Shown piece by piece: positions 33,278-42,758 of a stretch of DNA of 64,000 bases (the stretch's first letter is position 1; each line of letters begins with the position of its first letter). The stretch lies in contig NZ_JACSPN010000015.1 of assembly GCF_015142735.1 (NCBI RefSeq), positions 48,429-112,428 on the forward strand. Reading direction: 5' to 3'. Source of the stretch: Oerskovia douganii (GTDB lineage: Bacteria; Actinomycetota; Actinomycetes; Actinomycetales; Cellulomonadaceae). A model generated the notes under the pieces. It did no database searches and was not told where the DNA came from. It saw only the letters and a program-made list of their open reading frames with translations. The translations under genes were made by a program, and so were the position numbers.

Positions 33278-36200
33278 GCGCTCTTCTTCTCCCAGTCGGC
33301 GTCGAAGCTGCCACCGGCAGCGACGGTCAGGTAGTCGCGGTAGGACTCCGCGACGAGGGCGGGGGGCAGGTCCGCCAGACGCGCCTGGGCGCTCTGCCCG
33401 TAGGCCCGGACCGAGCGGCGGAACACGAGCTCGGTGAGGGCCGCGGGGATGTTCTCCTCGGGCAGGAACGCCCCCGTGAACTCGATGACCACGGTGATCC
33501 CCACGCTCGGGTACGACTTCTCGTAGCCCGAGAACCACCCGCCGTCCTCGGCCTGGCTGCGCGTGTAGCCGAGCTTGGTCGCCCGGCCGCGGACGGTGAA
33601 GCTGTCCGTGAGCCAGCCCTTGCGGTCGGCGATCGCGATCGCCTGACCGTCGAACGCGGGGACGTCCACCGCGAGCTGATCGAACAGGGGCGTGATCTCG
33701 TAGTCGGCCAGGTGCTCGCGCCAGCGACCGGCGTCGTCCTGGCCGAGCAGGACGCCGTGCGCGACCGACACGGTCGCGCCGTCGGCGAGCGTCACGTCCT
33801 CGTCGTCGACGTCGATCAGCGCCCCGCCGTCACCCGGGCGGAAGGCGCGCTGGTCGGGGCCGGGATTCTCGAGCCACACGAGACCTGCCGCGAGGCGCGA
33901 CATGACCGGGTGCCCTGCGACGAACTCCTGCCAGTCCGCCACCGGCCACTCGCGGCCCGTGCACATGGCCTCGTGGAGGCGCTGGGTCTGGAGCGCGACG
34001 ACGGCCTTGAGCTCCTTGCGGCTCGCCGAGAGCTGGGCCTTGGCCGCCTTGACCTGGTCGGGGTCGTCGTCGGCGCGGAGTGCGGGCAGCGCCTTGACGA
34101 CCTTGCCCGCGTCGTTGGTGAGCTCGAGCGTGAAGGTGGGCGTGATGCGCGCCGCGTACTCGCGCGACCCGAGGTCGAGGTGCAGGATCCCGTCGTCCTC
34201 GAAGCCCGCGGTCTGCACCGTGCGGTCGGCGAGCTCCTCCGCGGACCAGCCACGACGCTCGGCCAGGTCCTCCGCGAGCGTCCGGGCGGTCGTCTGCACC
34301 GTGGCCTGGCGGTGGCGCCGGGCGACCGACAGCAGGAGCTGGACCGCGGCCGGCTCGCCGTTGGCCGCGAGCGCCCGGACGAGCGCCTCGATCTGGGCCC
34401 GTCGGGTGATGTGCGCCGTGAGGTACTGCTGCGCGGCTCGGGCGAGCTCGGCGCCGGGCATGCCGACCGTCAGTGCGAGGAGTCCCTTGTCGGCGATGGC
34501 CGAGCCGAGGTAGGTCGACTGGTGCTCGCGATACGCGTCCTGATGGTGCTGGTCGACGGTGCGCGCCGCCTCGGCCTCGTAGTACTGGGGGTGCTGCTCG
34601 TACCAGCGCTGGTAGCGGTCGTAGCGGTCCTGCGCCTCGCTGTCCGCGTAGGCCCGGCACTCCTCCGCCGTGGGGCCCCGGGTGTCCCGACCGATCCACG
34701 TCTCCAGGGCGAAGCGGCCGAGCGCCGCGCGGCTCGCGTCGTCGAGGAGCGACTCGTAGCGGGCGATCAGCCCGAGTCCGCTCGGGTCCTTGAGCTTGAC
34801 CGCGAGCACGACCCACCACCGCACGACCTCGGCGGGAACGGGCTCGCCGTCGGCGGCCCAGCGCAGGGCGGGCAGCCCGTCGACGGGGAACCACGCCATG
34901 CTCGCCGGGGCCTTGGTCTTCAGCCCCTTGGTCGCCTCGGCGAGCAGGGTGGCGGGCGCGAGCTCGGCGGAGATGTCGTCGCCCAGGGACTCGAGGGTGC
35001 CGAGGAGCGCCGCGCGGGCCACCTCGCGACGCTCCGTCGCGAGCGCCGCCCGCAGCGCCGGGATCGCTGCAGGGTCGCCGAGCCGCTGCAGCCAGGTGGC
35101 GGCAGTGACCCGGATCTCCGTCTTGCCGTCGCGCAGCCCCTGCTCGGCCAGCGCGCGAGCGCCGGCGTGCGACTCGAGCACCTTCTGCGCGGCGACGCGG
35201 TGCGTCCTGCCCTCGCCCAGCGCGAGCTCGGCGAGCCGCGGCAGATAGCGGCCGGGAAGGGACGGGAAGCCGCTCAGCACGGTGAGCGCCACGGCGAGCC
35301 GTTCGACGCGGCTCGAGGTGACGACGGTGCTCGGGGCCCGCAGTCCCAGGTGCGTGTCGAGCGCTCGCGGGTGCTCGGCGTAGTAGGGCCACAGGTGCTC
35401 GGGCGCGAACGTCTCACGGGCGAACCACGAGTCGAACACGAGCTCCGCGACGGCCTCCTCGGTGTCCTGGACCCCTGCTCGACCGACGCCGTCGGCCAGG
35501 ACCCGGAGGTCGACGGCCAGGTCGGTCGTGCCGTACAGCCTGTACCAGGGGTACCGCTGCCTGCCGCCGCCGTGCGCGCGTGCGAGGCGGATCTCGTGCA
35601 GCATGGTCAGGCCCTCGAGACGGCTGCGGATCGCGGGCGCCTGGAGCACGAGGAGCACCTTGTGCGGGGGCACCTTGGTCAGGGCGCCCGAGAGGTGCTG
35701 CGCGGCCTGCGTGAGGTGGTCGTCGGTGATGACCGACAGGTCCTTGACGGATCCCCGCGCGTTGCTGAGCCGCCAGTTCTGGGCGTCGGCCTGGGGCAGG
35801 GCCTCGAGGTCGTCGAGCTCCTTGCGGGCCGCGGCCAGGCGGCGGTCGACGGCGTCACGGGCCGAGCGCACGAACGCCTCGCCGAGGACGACGTCGGGCA
35901 GCGGCGTGAACGGGGGGACGTCGAGCGGTTCGTCGTCGTCCCCGGACTCGACGTCGAGGGCGGTGGCTCGCTCGACCGCGTTCGACAGGAGCGTGCCGCG
36001 GGCACCGCGGGGGTCGGCAGCGTGGGCGCGGCGGAGAGCGTCGATCCCGCCCTCGACGCCCGCGAGGTGGGTCACCAGCCCGGGGAGGCGGCTCGCGGGC
36101 ATCGTGGTCAGGAGAGGTTCGAGGAGCTCGACCTGGTGGGCGGCGGGCAGGGTCGCCAGGTTGCCGGCCGCCTGCTCGCGCACCGACTTCGCGTTGTCGG

Positions 36201-37080
36201 TCGCGAGCTGCGCGACGAGCCCGACGAACGCGTCGCGCACGCCGGGCCGGGGGCGCAGGAACCGGAGGAGCTCGACCTTGCCGGTCGCGCGCAGCGCGGC
36301 GGTCGCGTCGCTGGTCTCCTGGAGGTGGGCGAGCAGGTACTCCTCGACTCCCGGCTGGGCCGCGAACGTCGCGAGCGGGTCGCCGTAGTAGTCGGCCGTG
36401 GCGGGGCGGTCGAAGATCGCGGAGACGACGGCGGCCGGGATGCGTCCGTCGGCGACGCCGCCCTCTCGCGCGATCGCGACGAGCAGCTCGGGGGTCCAGC
36501 CTCCGCGGATGCCGGGCTTGTCGCCCTTGCCCGTCGTGCGTCGGCCGCTGCAGGACTTGGCGACGTCGGTCAGGAGTGCCGCGTACCAGGCGGGGAGCCG
36601 GTCCGAGGTGCGCGAGACGTCGGGAGAGACGGCGGCGAGGAGCCGTCCCAGGCGGATGAGGGCCTCGATCCGGACGGGCTCGGTGAGGGTGTAGAGGTTG
36701 TTGCGGGCCGTGACGCCCTTGTTCACGGTCCAGCCGGGTACGCGCTCCTTGATGGCCTGGTCCTGGGCCTGGGTCGTGTACGACCACCTGCCCAGCGTCG
36801 CGGGGCGGTCGAGGAGGCGGTCGAGCGCGTCGTCGCCGCGCTGGGAGAGCTCGGTGAGGAGCTCGGGCCCGTCGCCGGCGTGGACGTAGGCGACCGCGCG
36901 GGCCGCGAGGCCCTCGGTGTCCGCGTCGAGGATCTTCAGTCCGTCGACCAGCCTCGCCGACGGCCCGCCCCGCCGCCCGTCGTCCGCCCGGTCCGCACCG
37001 GGCGACGTGCCGCCGCCCTCGACCGCACCGTCGTGGTCTCCCTGGAGCCACCCTCTGATCTTCTCGAACACGCGTCCCAC
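33271..37080 (-). CDS. DUF4132 giant protein (YehI-like), first gene of the MoxR/VWA operon
   Basis: 1269 residues; GTG 37080 has GGAG six bases upstream. The middle contains HEAT-like helical repeats (RVTAATWLQRLGDPAAIPAL, LRAALATERREVARAALLG, around residues 650-700). The last ~250 residues carry the DUF4132 signature region (LGYTRSQAEDGGWFSGYEKS, then EFTGAFLPEENIPAALTELV). No N-terminal WGR domain, signal peptide or membrane segment is seen, so it is a large cytoplasmic scaffold. In E. coli the DUF4132 protein YehI is encoded next to yehL-yehM-yehP-yehQ. It leads the five-gene operon; the ATPase start codon lies within its stop region. Confidence 0.88.
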   Translation of the reverse strand: MGRVFEKIRGWLQGDHDGAVEGGGTSPGADRADDGRRGGPSARLVDGLKILDADTEGLAARAVAYVHAGDGPELLTELSQRGDDALDRLLDRPATLGRWSYTTQAQDQAIKERVPGWTVNKGVTARNNLYTLTEPVRIEALIRLGRLLAAVSPDVSRTSDRLPAWYAALLTDVAKSCSGRRTTGKGDKPGIRGGWTPELLVAIAREGGVADGRIPAAVVSAIFDRPATADYYGDPLATFAAQPGVEEYLLAHLQETSDATAALRATGKVELLRFLRPRPGVRDAFVGLVAQLATDNAKSVREQAAGNLATLPAAHQVELLEPLLTTMPASRLPGLVTHLAGVEGGIDALRRAHAADPRGARGTLLSNAVERATALDVESGDDDEPLDVPPFTPLPDVVLGEAFVRSARDAVDRRLAAARKELDDLEALPQADAQNWRLSNARGSVKDLSVITDDHLTQAAQHLSGALTKVPPHKVLLVLQAPAIRSRLEGLTMLHEIRLARAHGGGRQRYPWYRLYGTTDLAVDLRVLADGVGRAGVQDTEEAVAELVFDSWFARETFAPEHLWPYYAEHPRALDTHLGLRAPSTVVTSSRVERLAVALTVLSGFPSLPGRYLPRLAELALGEGRTHRVAAQKVLESHAGARALAEQGLRDGKTEIRVTAATWLQRLGDPAAIPALRAALATERREVARAALLGTLESLGDDISAELAPATLLAEATKGLKTKAPASMAWFPVDGLPALRWAADGEPVPAEVVRWWVVLAVKLKDPSGLGLIARYESLLDDASRAALGRFALETWIGRDTRGPTAEECRAYADSEAQDRYDRYQRWYEQHPQYYEAEAARTVDQHHQDAYREHQSTYLGSAIADKGLLALTVGMPGAELARAAQQYLTAHITRRAQIEALVRALAANGEPAAVQLLLSVARRHRQATVQTTARTLAEDLAERRGWSAEELADRTVQTAGFEDDGILHLDLGSREYAARITPTFTLELTNDAGKVVKALPALRADDDPDQVKAAKAQLSASRKELKAVVALQTQRLHEAMCTGREWPVADWQEFVAGHPVMSRLAAGLVWLENPGPDQRAFRPGDGGALIDVDDEDVTLADGATVSVAHGVLLGQDDAGRWREHLADYEITPLFDQLAVDVPAFDGQAIAIADRKGWLTDSFTVRGRATKLGYTRSQAEDGGWFSGYEKSYPSVGITVVIEFTGAFLPEENIPAALTELVFRRSVRAYGQSAQARLADLPPALVAESYRDYLTVAAGGSFDADWEKKSAW

Positions 37081-37253
37081 CGTCTGCTCCGGGCCGCCGG
37101 ACCGGGGTCCGGGGGCCGCCGCGCTCCATCGGCACGGCGTCGTCGGTCACAGTAGGAGAAGCCACCGACACGCGTCGATGCTGTCAGTAGAGGGAGGCCG
37201 GGTGACGCTGCCGGGGCGCTCGCCGCAGCCGCAACCCGTCGACGACCGGACGC

Positions 37254-37298
37254 GGGAGGTCCGGCGAAGGGAGGTCCGGCGGCGGGAGGTCCGGCGGC
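37254..37298. repeat. 15-bp tandem repeat, three units
   Basis: GGGAGGTCCGGCGAA then two copies of GGGAGGTCCGGCGGC at 37254, 37269 and 37284. Non-coding, in the 283-base gap between the DUF4132 gene start and tRNA-Val. On the minus strand it lies downstream of the tRNA. Confidence 0.65.
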
Positions 37299-37363
37299 GG
37301 TGAGGGGCGAGGGAGCCTGGTGATCGCTCGACCTCGCGTGCCCTCGCCGAGCGAGGGCTGGGG

Positions 37364-37437
37364 TGGGCCCGGAGGGACTCGAACCCCCGACATCCACGGT
37401 GTAAGCGTGGCGCTCTAACCAACTGAGCTACAGGCCC
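37364..37437 (-). tRNA. tRNA-Val (anticodon TAC)
   Basis: 74 nt on the minus strand. Acceptor GGGCCTG pairs with CGGGCCC (one G-U), D-stem region TAGCTCAGTTGGTTAGAGC, anticodon loop CTTACAC giving TAC, and T-loop GGTTCGAGTC. CCA is not encoded (A73 followed by CCC). Confidence 0.96.
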
Positions 37438-37657
37438 CAGAACAGCGGTGCACAGCCTACCGGGTCACCGGCACCACTCGGCACATCGGTCGCAGATCGG
37501 GCATCACGTGCCCGACGGCGGCGGTCCCCGCGCGCGGAGCAGAGCGCACCTCCGGCGCACGGTGGACCGAGACGCACCGGCTCCAACGACGGGCCCCCGA
37601 CGCACGACGGGCGCACCGCAGCACGAGGCAGCGGCGCGCCCGTCGAGGGAACGACCG

Positions 37658-38155
37658 TCAGAGGGACGCGAGCGCCGCCCGGTACCCCGCGAGGTCCCGA
37701 CGCTGCCCGCGCGGGTTCACGACGGACCACCGGACGACGCCGCCCGAGTCGATCAGGAAGCTGCCGCGGACCGCGAGGCCGTCGGCGTCGTCGAACACCC
37801 CGTACCGACGGGCCACCTCTCCGTGGGGCCAGAAGTCCGAGAGGAGGTCGAACGTGTACCCCTCCTGCGCGGCCCAGGCCTTGAGCGAGAAGACGGGATC
37901 GCACGAGATCGCGTAGAGCGAGACGCCCGCGGTCTCGAACTCCGCGATGTTGTCGCGGAGCTCGCACAGCTCGCTCGTGCACGTCCCGGAGAACGCGAAC
38001 GGCACGAACACGAGCAGGACGGGACCGCCACGCAGGTCTGCGAGGCGGACCGGGGTGCCGTGCGTGTCGGTGAGCGTGAAGTCCGGGGCGAGGTCGCCCG
38101 GCCGTACCGTCAGCTCGGGCGCCGGGGCGCCACCCGGGGCAGGCTCAGCGCCCAC
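37658..38155 (-). CDS. ahpE: AhpE/BCP-like peroxiredoxin
   Basis: 165 residues from GTG 38155 (GTG 38161 is possible; the start overlaps the DUF3052 stop by about ten bases). It reduces peroxides through a cysteine thiol. The core PGDLAPDFTLTDTHGTPVRL, LLVFVPFAFSGTCTSELCEL and DFWPHGEVARRYGVFD closely follows mycobacterial AhpE (Rv2238c). The peroxidatic Cys is in GTCTSE. A second Cys five residues later (ELCELRD) is at the position of the BCP resolving cysteine, so it may work as an atypical 2-Cys enzyme. Confidence 0.9.
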   Translation of the reverse strand: MGAEPAPGGAPAPELTVRPGDLAPDFTLTDTHGTPVRLADLRGGPVLLVFVPFAFSGTCTSELCELRDNIAEFETAGVSLYAISCDPVFSLKAWAAQEGYTFDLLSDFWPHGEVARRYGVFDDADGLAVRGSFLIDSGGVVRWSVVNPRGQRRDLAGYRAALASL

Positions 38156-38558
38156 GACCACGCGTGCCGAGCTTGGTCGCGGACCAGTCGGGCGCGATCG
38201 CGAAGGTGCTCGTGGCGTGCAGCCCGGCCGTGGTCGCGGCCTCCTGCAGGTCGTTGTGCCCCACGTGGCCCTCGCGGCCCGCCTTGGGCGTGAAGATCCA
38301 GATGAGCCCACCGTCGTCGAGCACGGTCTGGACGTCGACGAGCATGTCGGTCAGGTCGCCGTCGCCCTCACGCCACCAGACCACGACACCGTCGGTGACG
38401 TCGCCGTAGTCCTCGTCCACCAGCTCGGAGCCGACGAGCTCCTCGATCTCGGCGCGGAGGTCGTCGTCGACGTCCTCACCCCAACCGAACTCCTGCACCA
38501 CATGGCCAGAGAGGAACCCCAGGCGTCCTGCACCCTGGGGGTCCGGCGTCGCTCCCAC
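38145..38558 (-). CDS. DUF3052 family protein
   Basis: 137 residues from GTG 38558. The family pattern is clear: RLGFLSGHVVQEFGWGEDVD, then VVVWWREGDGDLTDMLVDVQ, GLIWIFTPKAGREGHVGHND and a C-terminal WSATKLGTRG. The acidic, partly SAM-methyltransferase-like sequence has no proven function. Its position between the AhpE-like peroxiredoxin and aceE is the same as in M. tuberculosis (Rv2238c, Rv2239c, Rv2241). Probably co-transcribed with the peroxiredoxin. Confidence 0.88.
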   Translation of the reverse strand: MGATPDPQGAGRLGFLSGHVVQEFGWGEDVDDDLRAEIEELVGSELVDEDYGDVTDGVVVWWREGDGDLTDMLVDVQTVLDDGGLIWIFTPKAGREGHVGHNDLQEAATTAGLHATSTFAIAPDWSATKLGTRGRGR

Positions 38559-39056
38559 TTGTGTCTCTTTCCCTTCTTCGTACTGCTCGATGATCTGTGA
38601 CCTGCTTGGCAAAGGTAGCCCACGCCACTCCCGCGTGCCTCAGCAGAGCGGGTGCGTCGCACGCGGCATCTCGACCGGCGCAGTTGCACCAGTGTTGCGG
38701 GGTTCTGCACTCGGCACAACGTCGACGCACCCTGGAAGGTGCCTCGATCGCCCTGCGCGGGCTGCGTCGTCGGGCGTGCGGACGTCCCGCGCACCCCGAC
38801 GAGGCACCCTCCTGCACGCTCTGCTCACCGGACGCACACACTCCTGTGTCACGGAGATCACGCTCTCTTGACCCCCTTGTGGTGTGACTTCCAGGCCGCG
38901 GGGTAACAGAATGGTTCGACCACCCGACAGTGTGGAGGGCACGGTCGCCACCAGCGGCTGCTCCCGCCCCGCAGGAGTGGCTGGAGGTGAGCGGGCACGG
39001 TGTACCGCGCCGTGATTCAATCCGAATACCGCTCCGAACAAGATATGAGGTTGCTG
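38559..39056. other. Divergent regulatory region between the DUF3052 gene and aceE
   Basis: 498 bases. On the minus strand TACCTT (rc of 38612-38617) is a possible -10 for the DUF3052-peroxiredoxin unit. On the plus strand a TTGACC (38868-38873) could be a -35 for aceE, without a matching -10 at the standard distance. GTG 39000 and ATG 39045 are in frame with aceE but less well placed than GTG 39057. No other gene is seen. Confidence 0.5.
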
Positions 39057-41819
39057 GTGGCTTCGTTTGACGAGACCGGACCGCTGATCAACGGTCTGCT
39101 CAGCCAAGTACCGGACATCGACCCCGCTGAGACGAGCGAGTGGGTCGAGTCCCTGGACGGACTGATCGACGACCGCGGCGGCCCGCGTGCGCGCTACGTC
39201 CTGCTCAACATGCTCAAGCGGGCACGCGAGCGCAACGTGGCGATCCCGACGTCGGTCAACACCCCCTACGTCAACACCATCGGTGTGCACGAGGAGCCGT
39301 ACTTCCCCGGTGACGAGGCCATGGAGCGCCGTTACCGCAGCTGGAACCGCTGGAACGCCGCCGTCATGGTCACGCGTGCACAGCGCCCCGGGATCGGGGT
39401 CGGCGGGCACATCTCGTCCTACGCGTCGGTCGCGACGCTGTACGAGGTGGGCCTGAACCACTTCTTCCGCGGCAAGGACCACCCGGGCGGCGGTGACCAG
39501 GTCTACTTCCAGGGTCACGCGAGCCCCGGCGTGTACGCGCGCGCGTTCCTCGAGGGCCGCCTCTCGGCCGACCAGCTCGACGGGTTCCGCCAGGAGAAGT
39601 CGCACGCGGGCGGCGGCCTGCCGTCCTACCCGCACCCGCGCCTCATGCCGGACTTCTGGGAGTTCCCCACGGTCTCGATGGGTCTCGGCCCGGCCTCCGC
39701 GATCTACCAGGCGTGGACCAACCGCTACCTGCACAACCGCGGCATCAAGGACACGAGCCAGCAGAACGTCTGGGCCTTCCTCGGCGACGGCGAGATGGAC
39801 GAGCCGGAGAGCCGCGGCATGCTGCAGCTCGCCGCGCAGCAGGGCCTGGACAACCTGAACTTCGTGGTCAACTGCAACCTGCAGCGCCTCGACGGCCCGG
39901 TCCGCGGCAACGGCAAGATCATCCAGGAGCTCGAGGCGCAGTTCCGCGGCGCGGGCTGGAACGTCATCAAGGTCATCTGGGGCCGCGAGTGGGACACCCT
40001 GCTCAACGCCGACAAGGACCGTGCGCTCGTCAACCTGATGAACGTCACGCCCGACGGCGACTACCAGACCTACCGCGCCGAGAGCGGCGCGTTCATCCGT
40101 GAGCACTTCTTCGGTCGCGACCCGCGCACCAAGGCGCTCGTCGAGAACATGTCGGACGACGACATCTGGGCGCTCAAGCGTGGCGGCCACGACTACCGCA
40201 AGCTGTATGCGGCGTACGCGGCGGCCACGGCCCACACGGGCCAGCCGACGGTCATCCTGGCGCACACGGTCAAGGGCTACGGCCTGGGGTCGGGCTTCGC
40301 GGGACGCAACTCGACGCACCAGATGAAGAAGGTCGGCCTGGCCGACCTCAAGACGCTGCGCGACTCGCTGCGCATCCCGATCACGGACGAGGAGCTCGAC
40401 GCCAACCCGTACGAGCCCCCGTACTACCACCCGGGTGCCGACGCGCCGGAGATCCAGTACATGCAGGAGCGTCGTCGTCAGCTCGGCGGGTACGTGCCCG
40501 AGCGCCGGGCCGCGCCGGCCCCGGTCACGCTGCCGGGCGACAAGACGTACGAGATCCTCAAGAAGGGCTCGGGCAACCAGGAGATCGCCTCCACCATGGC
40601 GTTCGTCCGGCTGCTCAAGGACCTCATCAAGGACAAGGAGATCGGCAAGCGCATCGTGCCGATCATCCCGGACGAGGCCCGGACGTTCGGTCTGGACTCG
40701 ATCTTCCCGTCCGCGAAGATCTTCAACACGCAGGGCCAGAACTACCTCGCCGTGGACCGCGAGCTCATGCTGAGCTACAAGGAGTCCGAGGCCGGGCAGA
40801 TCATGCACACCGGCATCAACGAGGCCGGTTCCGCGGCCGCGTTCCAGTCGGTCGGCACCTCCTACGCCACGCAGGGCGAGGTGATGATCCCGTTCTACAT
40901 CTTCTACTCGATGTTCGGGTTCCAGCGCACGGGCGACCAGTTCTGGGCCGCGGGCGACCAGCTCACGCGCGGGTTCATCATCGGCGCGACGGCCGGGCGC
41001 ACGACGCTCACCGGTGAGGGCCTCCAGCACGCGGACGGTCACTCGCCGCTGCTCGCCGGCACCAACTCGGCGATCGTCCAGTACGACCCGATCTACGGCT
41101 ACGAGATCCGCCACATCGTGCGCGACGGCATCGAGCGCATGTACGGGCCGGGCAAGGACGGTCACGGCGAGGACGGGCGCGACCAGAACGTCATGTACTA
41201 CCTGACGGTCTACAACGAGCCCATGCAGCAGCCGGTCGAGCCGGAGGACGTGGACGTCGAGGGCATCCTGCGCGGCATCCACCGCATCAAGTTGTCCGAG
41301 GCCTCGGGTCCCAAGGCGCAGATCCTCGCCTCGGGCGTGGGCGTGCCGTGGGCGCTGGAGGCGCAGGAGCTCCTCGAGAAGGACTGGGGCGTCTCCGCCG
41401 ACGTCTGGAGCGTCACGAGCTGGAACGAGCTGCGCCGCGACGGCCTGGCCGCCGAGCAGGACGCGTTCCTCAACCCGGCCGCGACGCCGCGCGTGCCGTA
41501 CCTGACGGCCAAGCTCCAGGGCGCCGAGGGCCCGTTCGTCGCGACGAGCGACTACGACCACCTCGTCCCGGACCAGGTCCGGCAGTGGGTCCCGGGCGAC
41601 TACGCGGTGCTCGGTGCGGACGGCTTCGGCTTCTCCGACACGCGTGCCGCGGCCCGTCGTCACTTCAAGATCGACGGCCCGTCCGTGGTCGTCCGCGTGC
41701 TCCAGCAGCTCGCGAAGCAGGGCAAGGTCCCCGCGGAGGCCTCTGCCCAGGCGATCGAGAAGTACCGTCTGATGGACGTCAACGCCGGCACGTCCGGCAA
41801 CGCGGGCGGCGACTCCTGA
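39057..41819 (+). CDS. aceE: Pyruvate dehydrogenase E1 component, homodimeric type
   Basis: 920 residues. It decarboxylates pyruvate using thiamine diphosphate and passes the acetyl group to lipoyl-E2, feeding acetyl-CoA to the TCA cycle and fatty acids. The start is GTG 39057 with GAGG six bases upstream, giving [20 protein letters not shown], as in relatives. TDP/metal-binding motif [14 protein letters not shown] lies near residue 243, with [20 protein letters not shown] and [15 protein letters not shown] before it and the transketolase-type [20 protein letters not shown] later. A perfect terminator palindrome follows. Confidence 0.96.
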   Translation: MASFDETGPLINGLLSQVPDIDPAETSEWVESLDGLIDDRGGPRARYVLLNMLKRARERNVAIPTSVNTPYVNTIGVHEEPYFPGDEAMERRYRSWNRWNAAVMVTRAQRPGIGVGGHISSYASVATLYEVGLNHFFRGKDHPGGGDQVYFQGHASPGVYARAFLEGRLSADQLDGFRQEKSHAGGGLPSYPHPRLMPDFWEFPTVSMGLGPASAIYQAWTNRYLHNRGIKDTSQQNVWAFLGDGEMDEPESRGMLQLAAQQGLDNLNFVVNCNLQRLDGPVRGNGKIIQELEAQFRGAGWNVIKVIWGREWDTLLNADKDRALVNLMNVTPDGDYQTYRAESGAFIREHFFGRDPRTKALVENMSDDDIWALKRGGHDYRKLYAAYAAATAHTGQPTVILAHTVKGYGLGSGFAGRNSTHQMKKVGLADLKTLRDSLRIPITDEELDANPYEPPYYHPGADAPEIQYMQERRRQLGGYVPERRAAPAPVTLPGDKTYEILKKGSGNQEIASTMAFVRLLKDLIKDKEIGKRIVPIIPDEARTFGLDSIFPSAKIFNTQGQNYLAVDRELMLSYKESEAGQIMHTGINEAGSAAAFQSVGTSYATQGEVMIPFYIFYSMFGFQRTGDQFWAAGDQLTRGFIIGATAGRTTLTGEGLQHADGHSPLLAGTNSAIVQYDPIYGYEIRHIVRDGIERMYGPGKDGHGEDGRDQNVMYYLTVYNEPMQQPVEPEDVDVEGILRGIHRIKLSEASGPKAQILASGVGVPWALEAQELLEKDWGVSADVWSVTSWNELRRDGLAAEQDAFLNPAATPRVPYLTAKLQGAEGPFVATSDYDHLVPDQVRQWVPGDYAVLGADGFGFSDTRAAARRHFKIDGPSVVVRVLQQLAKQGKVPAEASAQAIEKYRLMDVNAGTSGNAGGDS

Positions 41820-41840
41820 TCGTCCCCCCGCCCGTAGTGC

Positions 41841-41882
41841 CCGACGGCGCCGCTCACCTCGCGAGGTGAGCGGCGCCGTCGG
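41841..41882. terminator. 42-bp perfect palindrome after aceE
   Basis: CCGACGGCGCCGCTCACCTC begins the left arm at 41841; arms of 21 bases (41841-41861, 41862-41882) meet without a loop. The outer CCGACGGCG-N-CGCTCACC is shared with the palindrome after panB. It is between the convergent aceE and 41960-42646 genes. Confidence 0.8.
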
Positions 41883-41959
41883 CGTTCGTGGGGCGGGCGA
41901 CGCGGGTGCAGGCCGGCCGCGCGGCCCGTGCGCGCGTCGGGCGGCTGCCCGGTGACGGG

Positions 41960-42646
41960 CTAGGTGCCCGAGCGGTGCTGCTCCGCGTGCGCGATCGCGA
42001 GGGTGAGCTCGTGCTGGAGCGGCGCCACGAGCGCGGTGTCCGGGTGGAGCCCGAGCGAGGCGAGGTGGTGCTTGGCCTCGAAGATGCGGTCTGCCTCGAT
42101 CGCCGACAGCACGAGCTCACGCCCGGCCGCCGGCGTGTGCTCCTTGGCCCGCCAGTGCCCCACGCCGAGCCCCAGAGCCTCCACGGGGAGCCCGGCCTCG
42201 CGCAGGATCTCCATGCTCTTGGCGAGCGCGAGCCCCGACGGGTCACGTTCGGCCGCGGTCGCGAAGCGTCGCAGCGCCGCCTCCTGGTCGTCGTCGAGCG
42301 AGAGCCTGCCGAGCTCGACCAGCGGGTACCACCCGCGCGGGTGCCCCGCGAGCTCCTCGGCGAGCGCCCAGACCGCGAGGTCGGCGGCGCGCTGCTTCTC
42401 GCTCTCGTCGGCCGGGGCCGCGAGCGGGTCGGCCGACACGTGGGACTCCGCCGCCCGGCGGCGGACGATCTCCGCGAGCGCCTGGAAGGCCCTCTCGTCG
42501 TTGGGGTCGTCGACGAGCATCGCCCGCAGCGCGTCCTCGTGCACGGTGTCGCCGCGGCGCTCGGCGCTGGTCGGACGGCGCGCGCCGACCTTCGACGCCG
42601 AGGACGGGCGTCGCATGAGCTGTCGGAGTCGGGGCATCAGGGCCAT
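41960..42646 (-). CDS. Helical repeat protein of unknown function
   Basis: 228 residues. A basic N-terminus (RLRQLMRRPSSASK) is followed by an all-helical sequence with TPR-like spacing (EDALRAMLVDDPNDERAFQA, GWYPLVELGRLSLDDDQEAA and GHWRAKEHTPAAGRELVLS). No signal peptide or membrane helix. The ATG lies six bases after TAGTGT (leaderless). It lies back-to-back with the PucR-type gene; the 112-base gap carries both promoters. No function can be assigned. Confidence 0.7.
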   Translation of the reverse strand: MALMPRLRQLMRRPSSASKVGARRPTSAERRGDTVHEDALRAMLVDDPNDERAFQALAEIVRRRAAESHVSADPLAAPADESEKQRAADLAVWALAEELAGHPRGWYPLVELGRLSLDDDQEAALRRFATAAERDPSGLALAKSMEILREAGLPVEALGLGVGHWRAKEHTPAAGRELVLSAIEADRIFEAKHHLASLGLHPDTALVAPLQHELTLAIAHAEQHRSGT

Positions 42647-42652
42647 GGATCG

Positions 42653-42658
42653 ACACTA
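42653..42658 (-). promoter_or_regulatory. Predicted -10 box of the helical repeat gene (leaderless)
   Basis: TAGTGT on the minus strand, six bases before the ATG at 42646. Confidence 0.5.
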
Positions 42659-42746
42659 GCGGCTCCGGTGCGGCTCGCCCCCGGAAGACCACACAGCGCA
42701 CGGTCAGGTTTTGTGGACTCCCCACAACGATGCCGCCCGGACGCCG

Positions 42747-42752
42747 TATGCT
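42747..42752 (+). promoter_or_regulatory. Predicted -10 box of the PucR-type regulator (leaderless)
   Basis: TATGCT, six bases before GTG 42759. Confidence 0.55.
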
Positions 42753-42758
42753 CGGGAC

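Noticed and set aside
26030..37080. Interpretation of the five-gene operon as phage-derived
   Set aside because: No integrase, capsid, portal or lysis genes, GC and codon use match the surroundings, and the domain set is known from chromosomal yeh genes.
39000..39056. Longer aceE start at GTG 39000 or ATG 39045
   Set aside because: GTG 39057 has a well-spaced GAGG and gives an N-terminus like that of related AceE proteins; the longer forms lack a ribosome binding site.
38640..41663. 1007-codon open frame antisense to aceE
   Set aside because: Shadow of aceE third-position GC bias; no motifs and no ribosome binding site.
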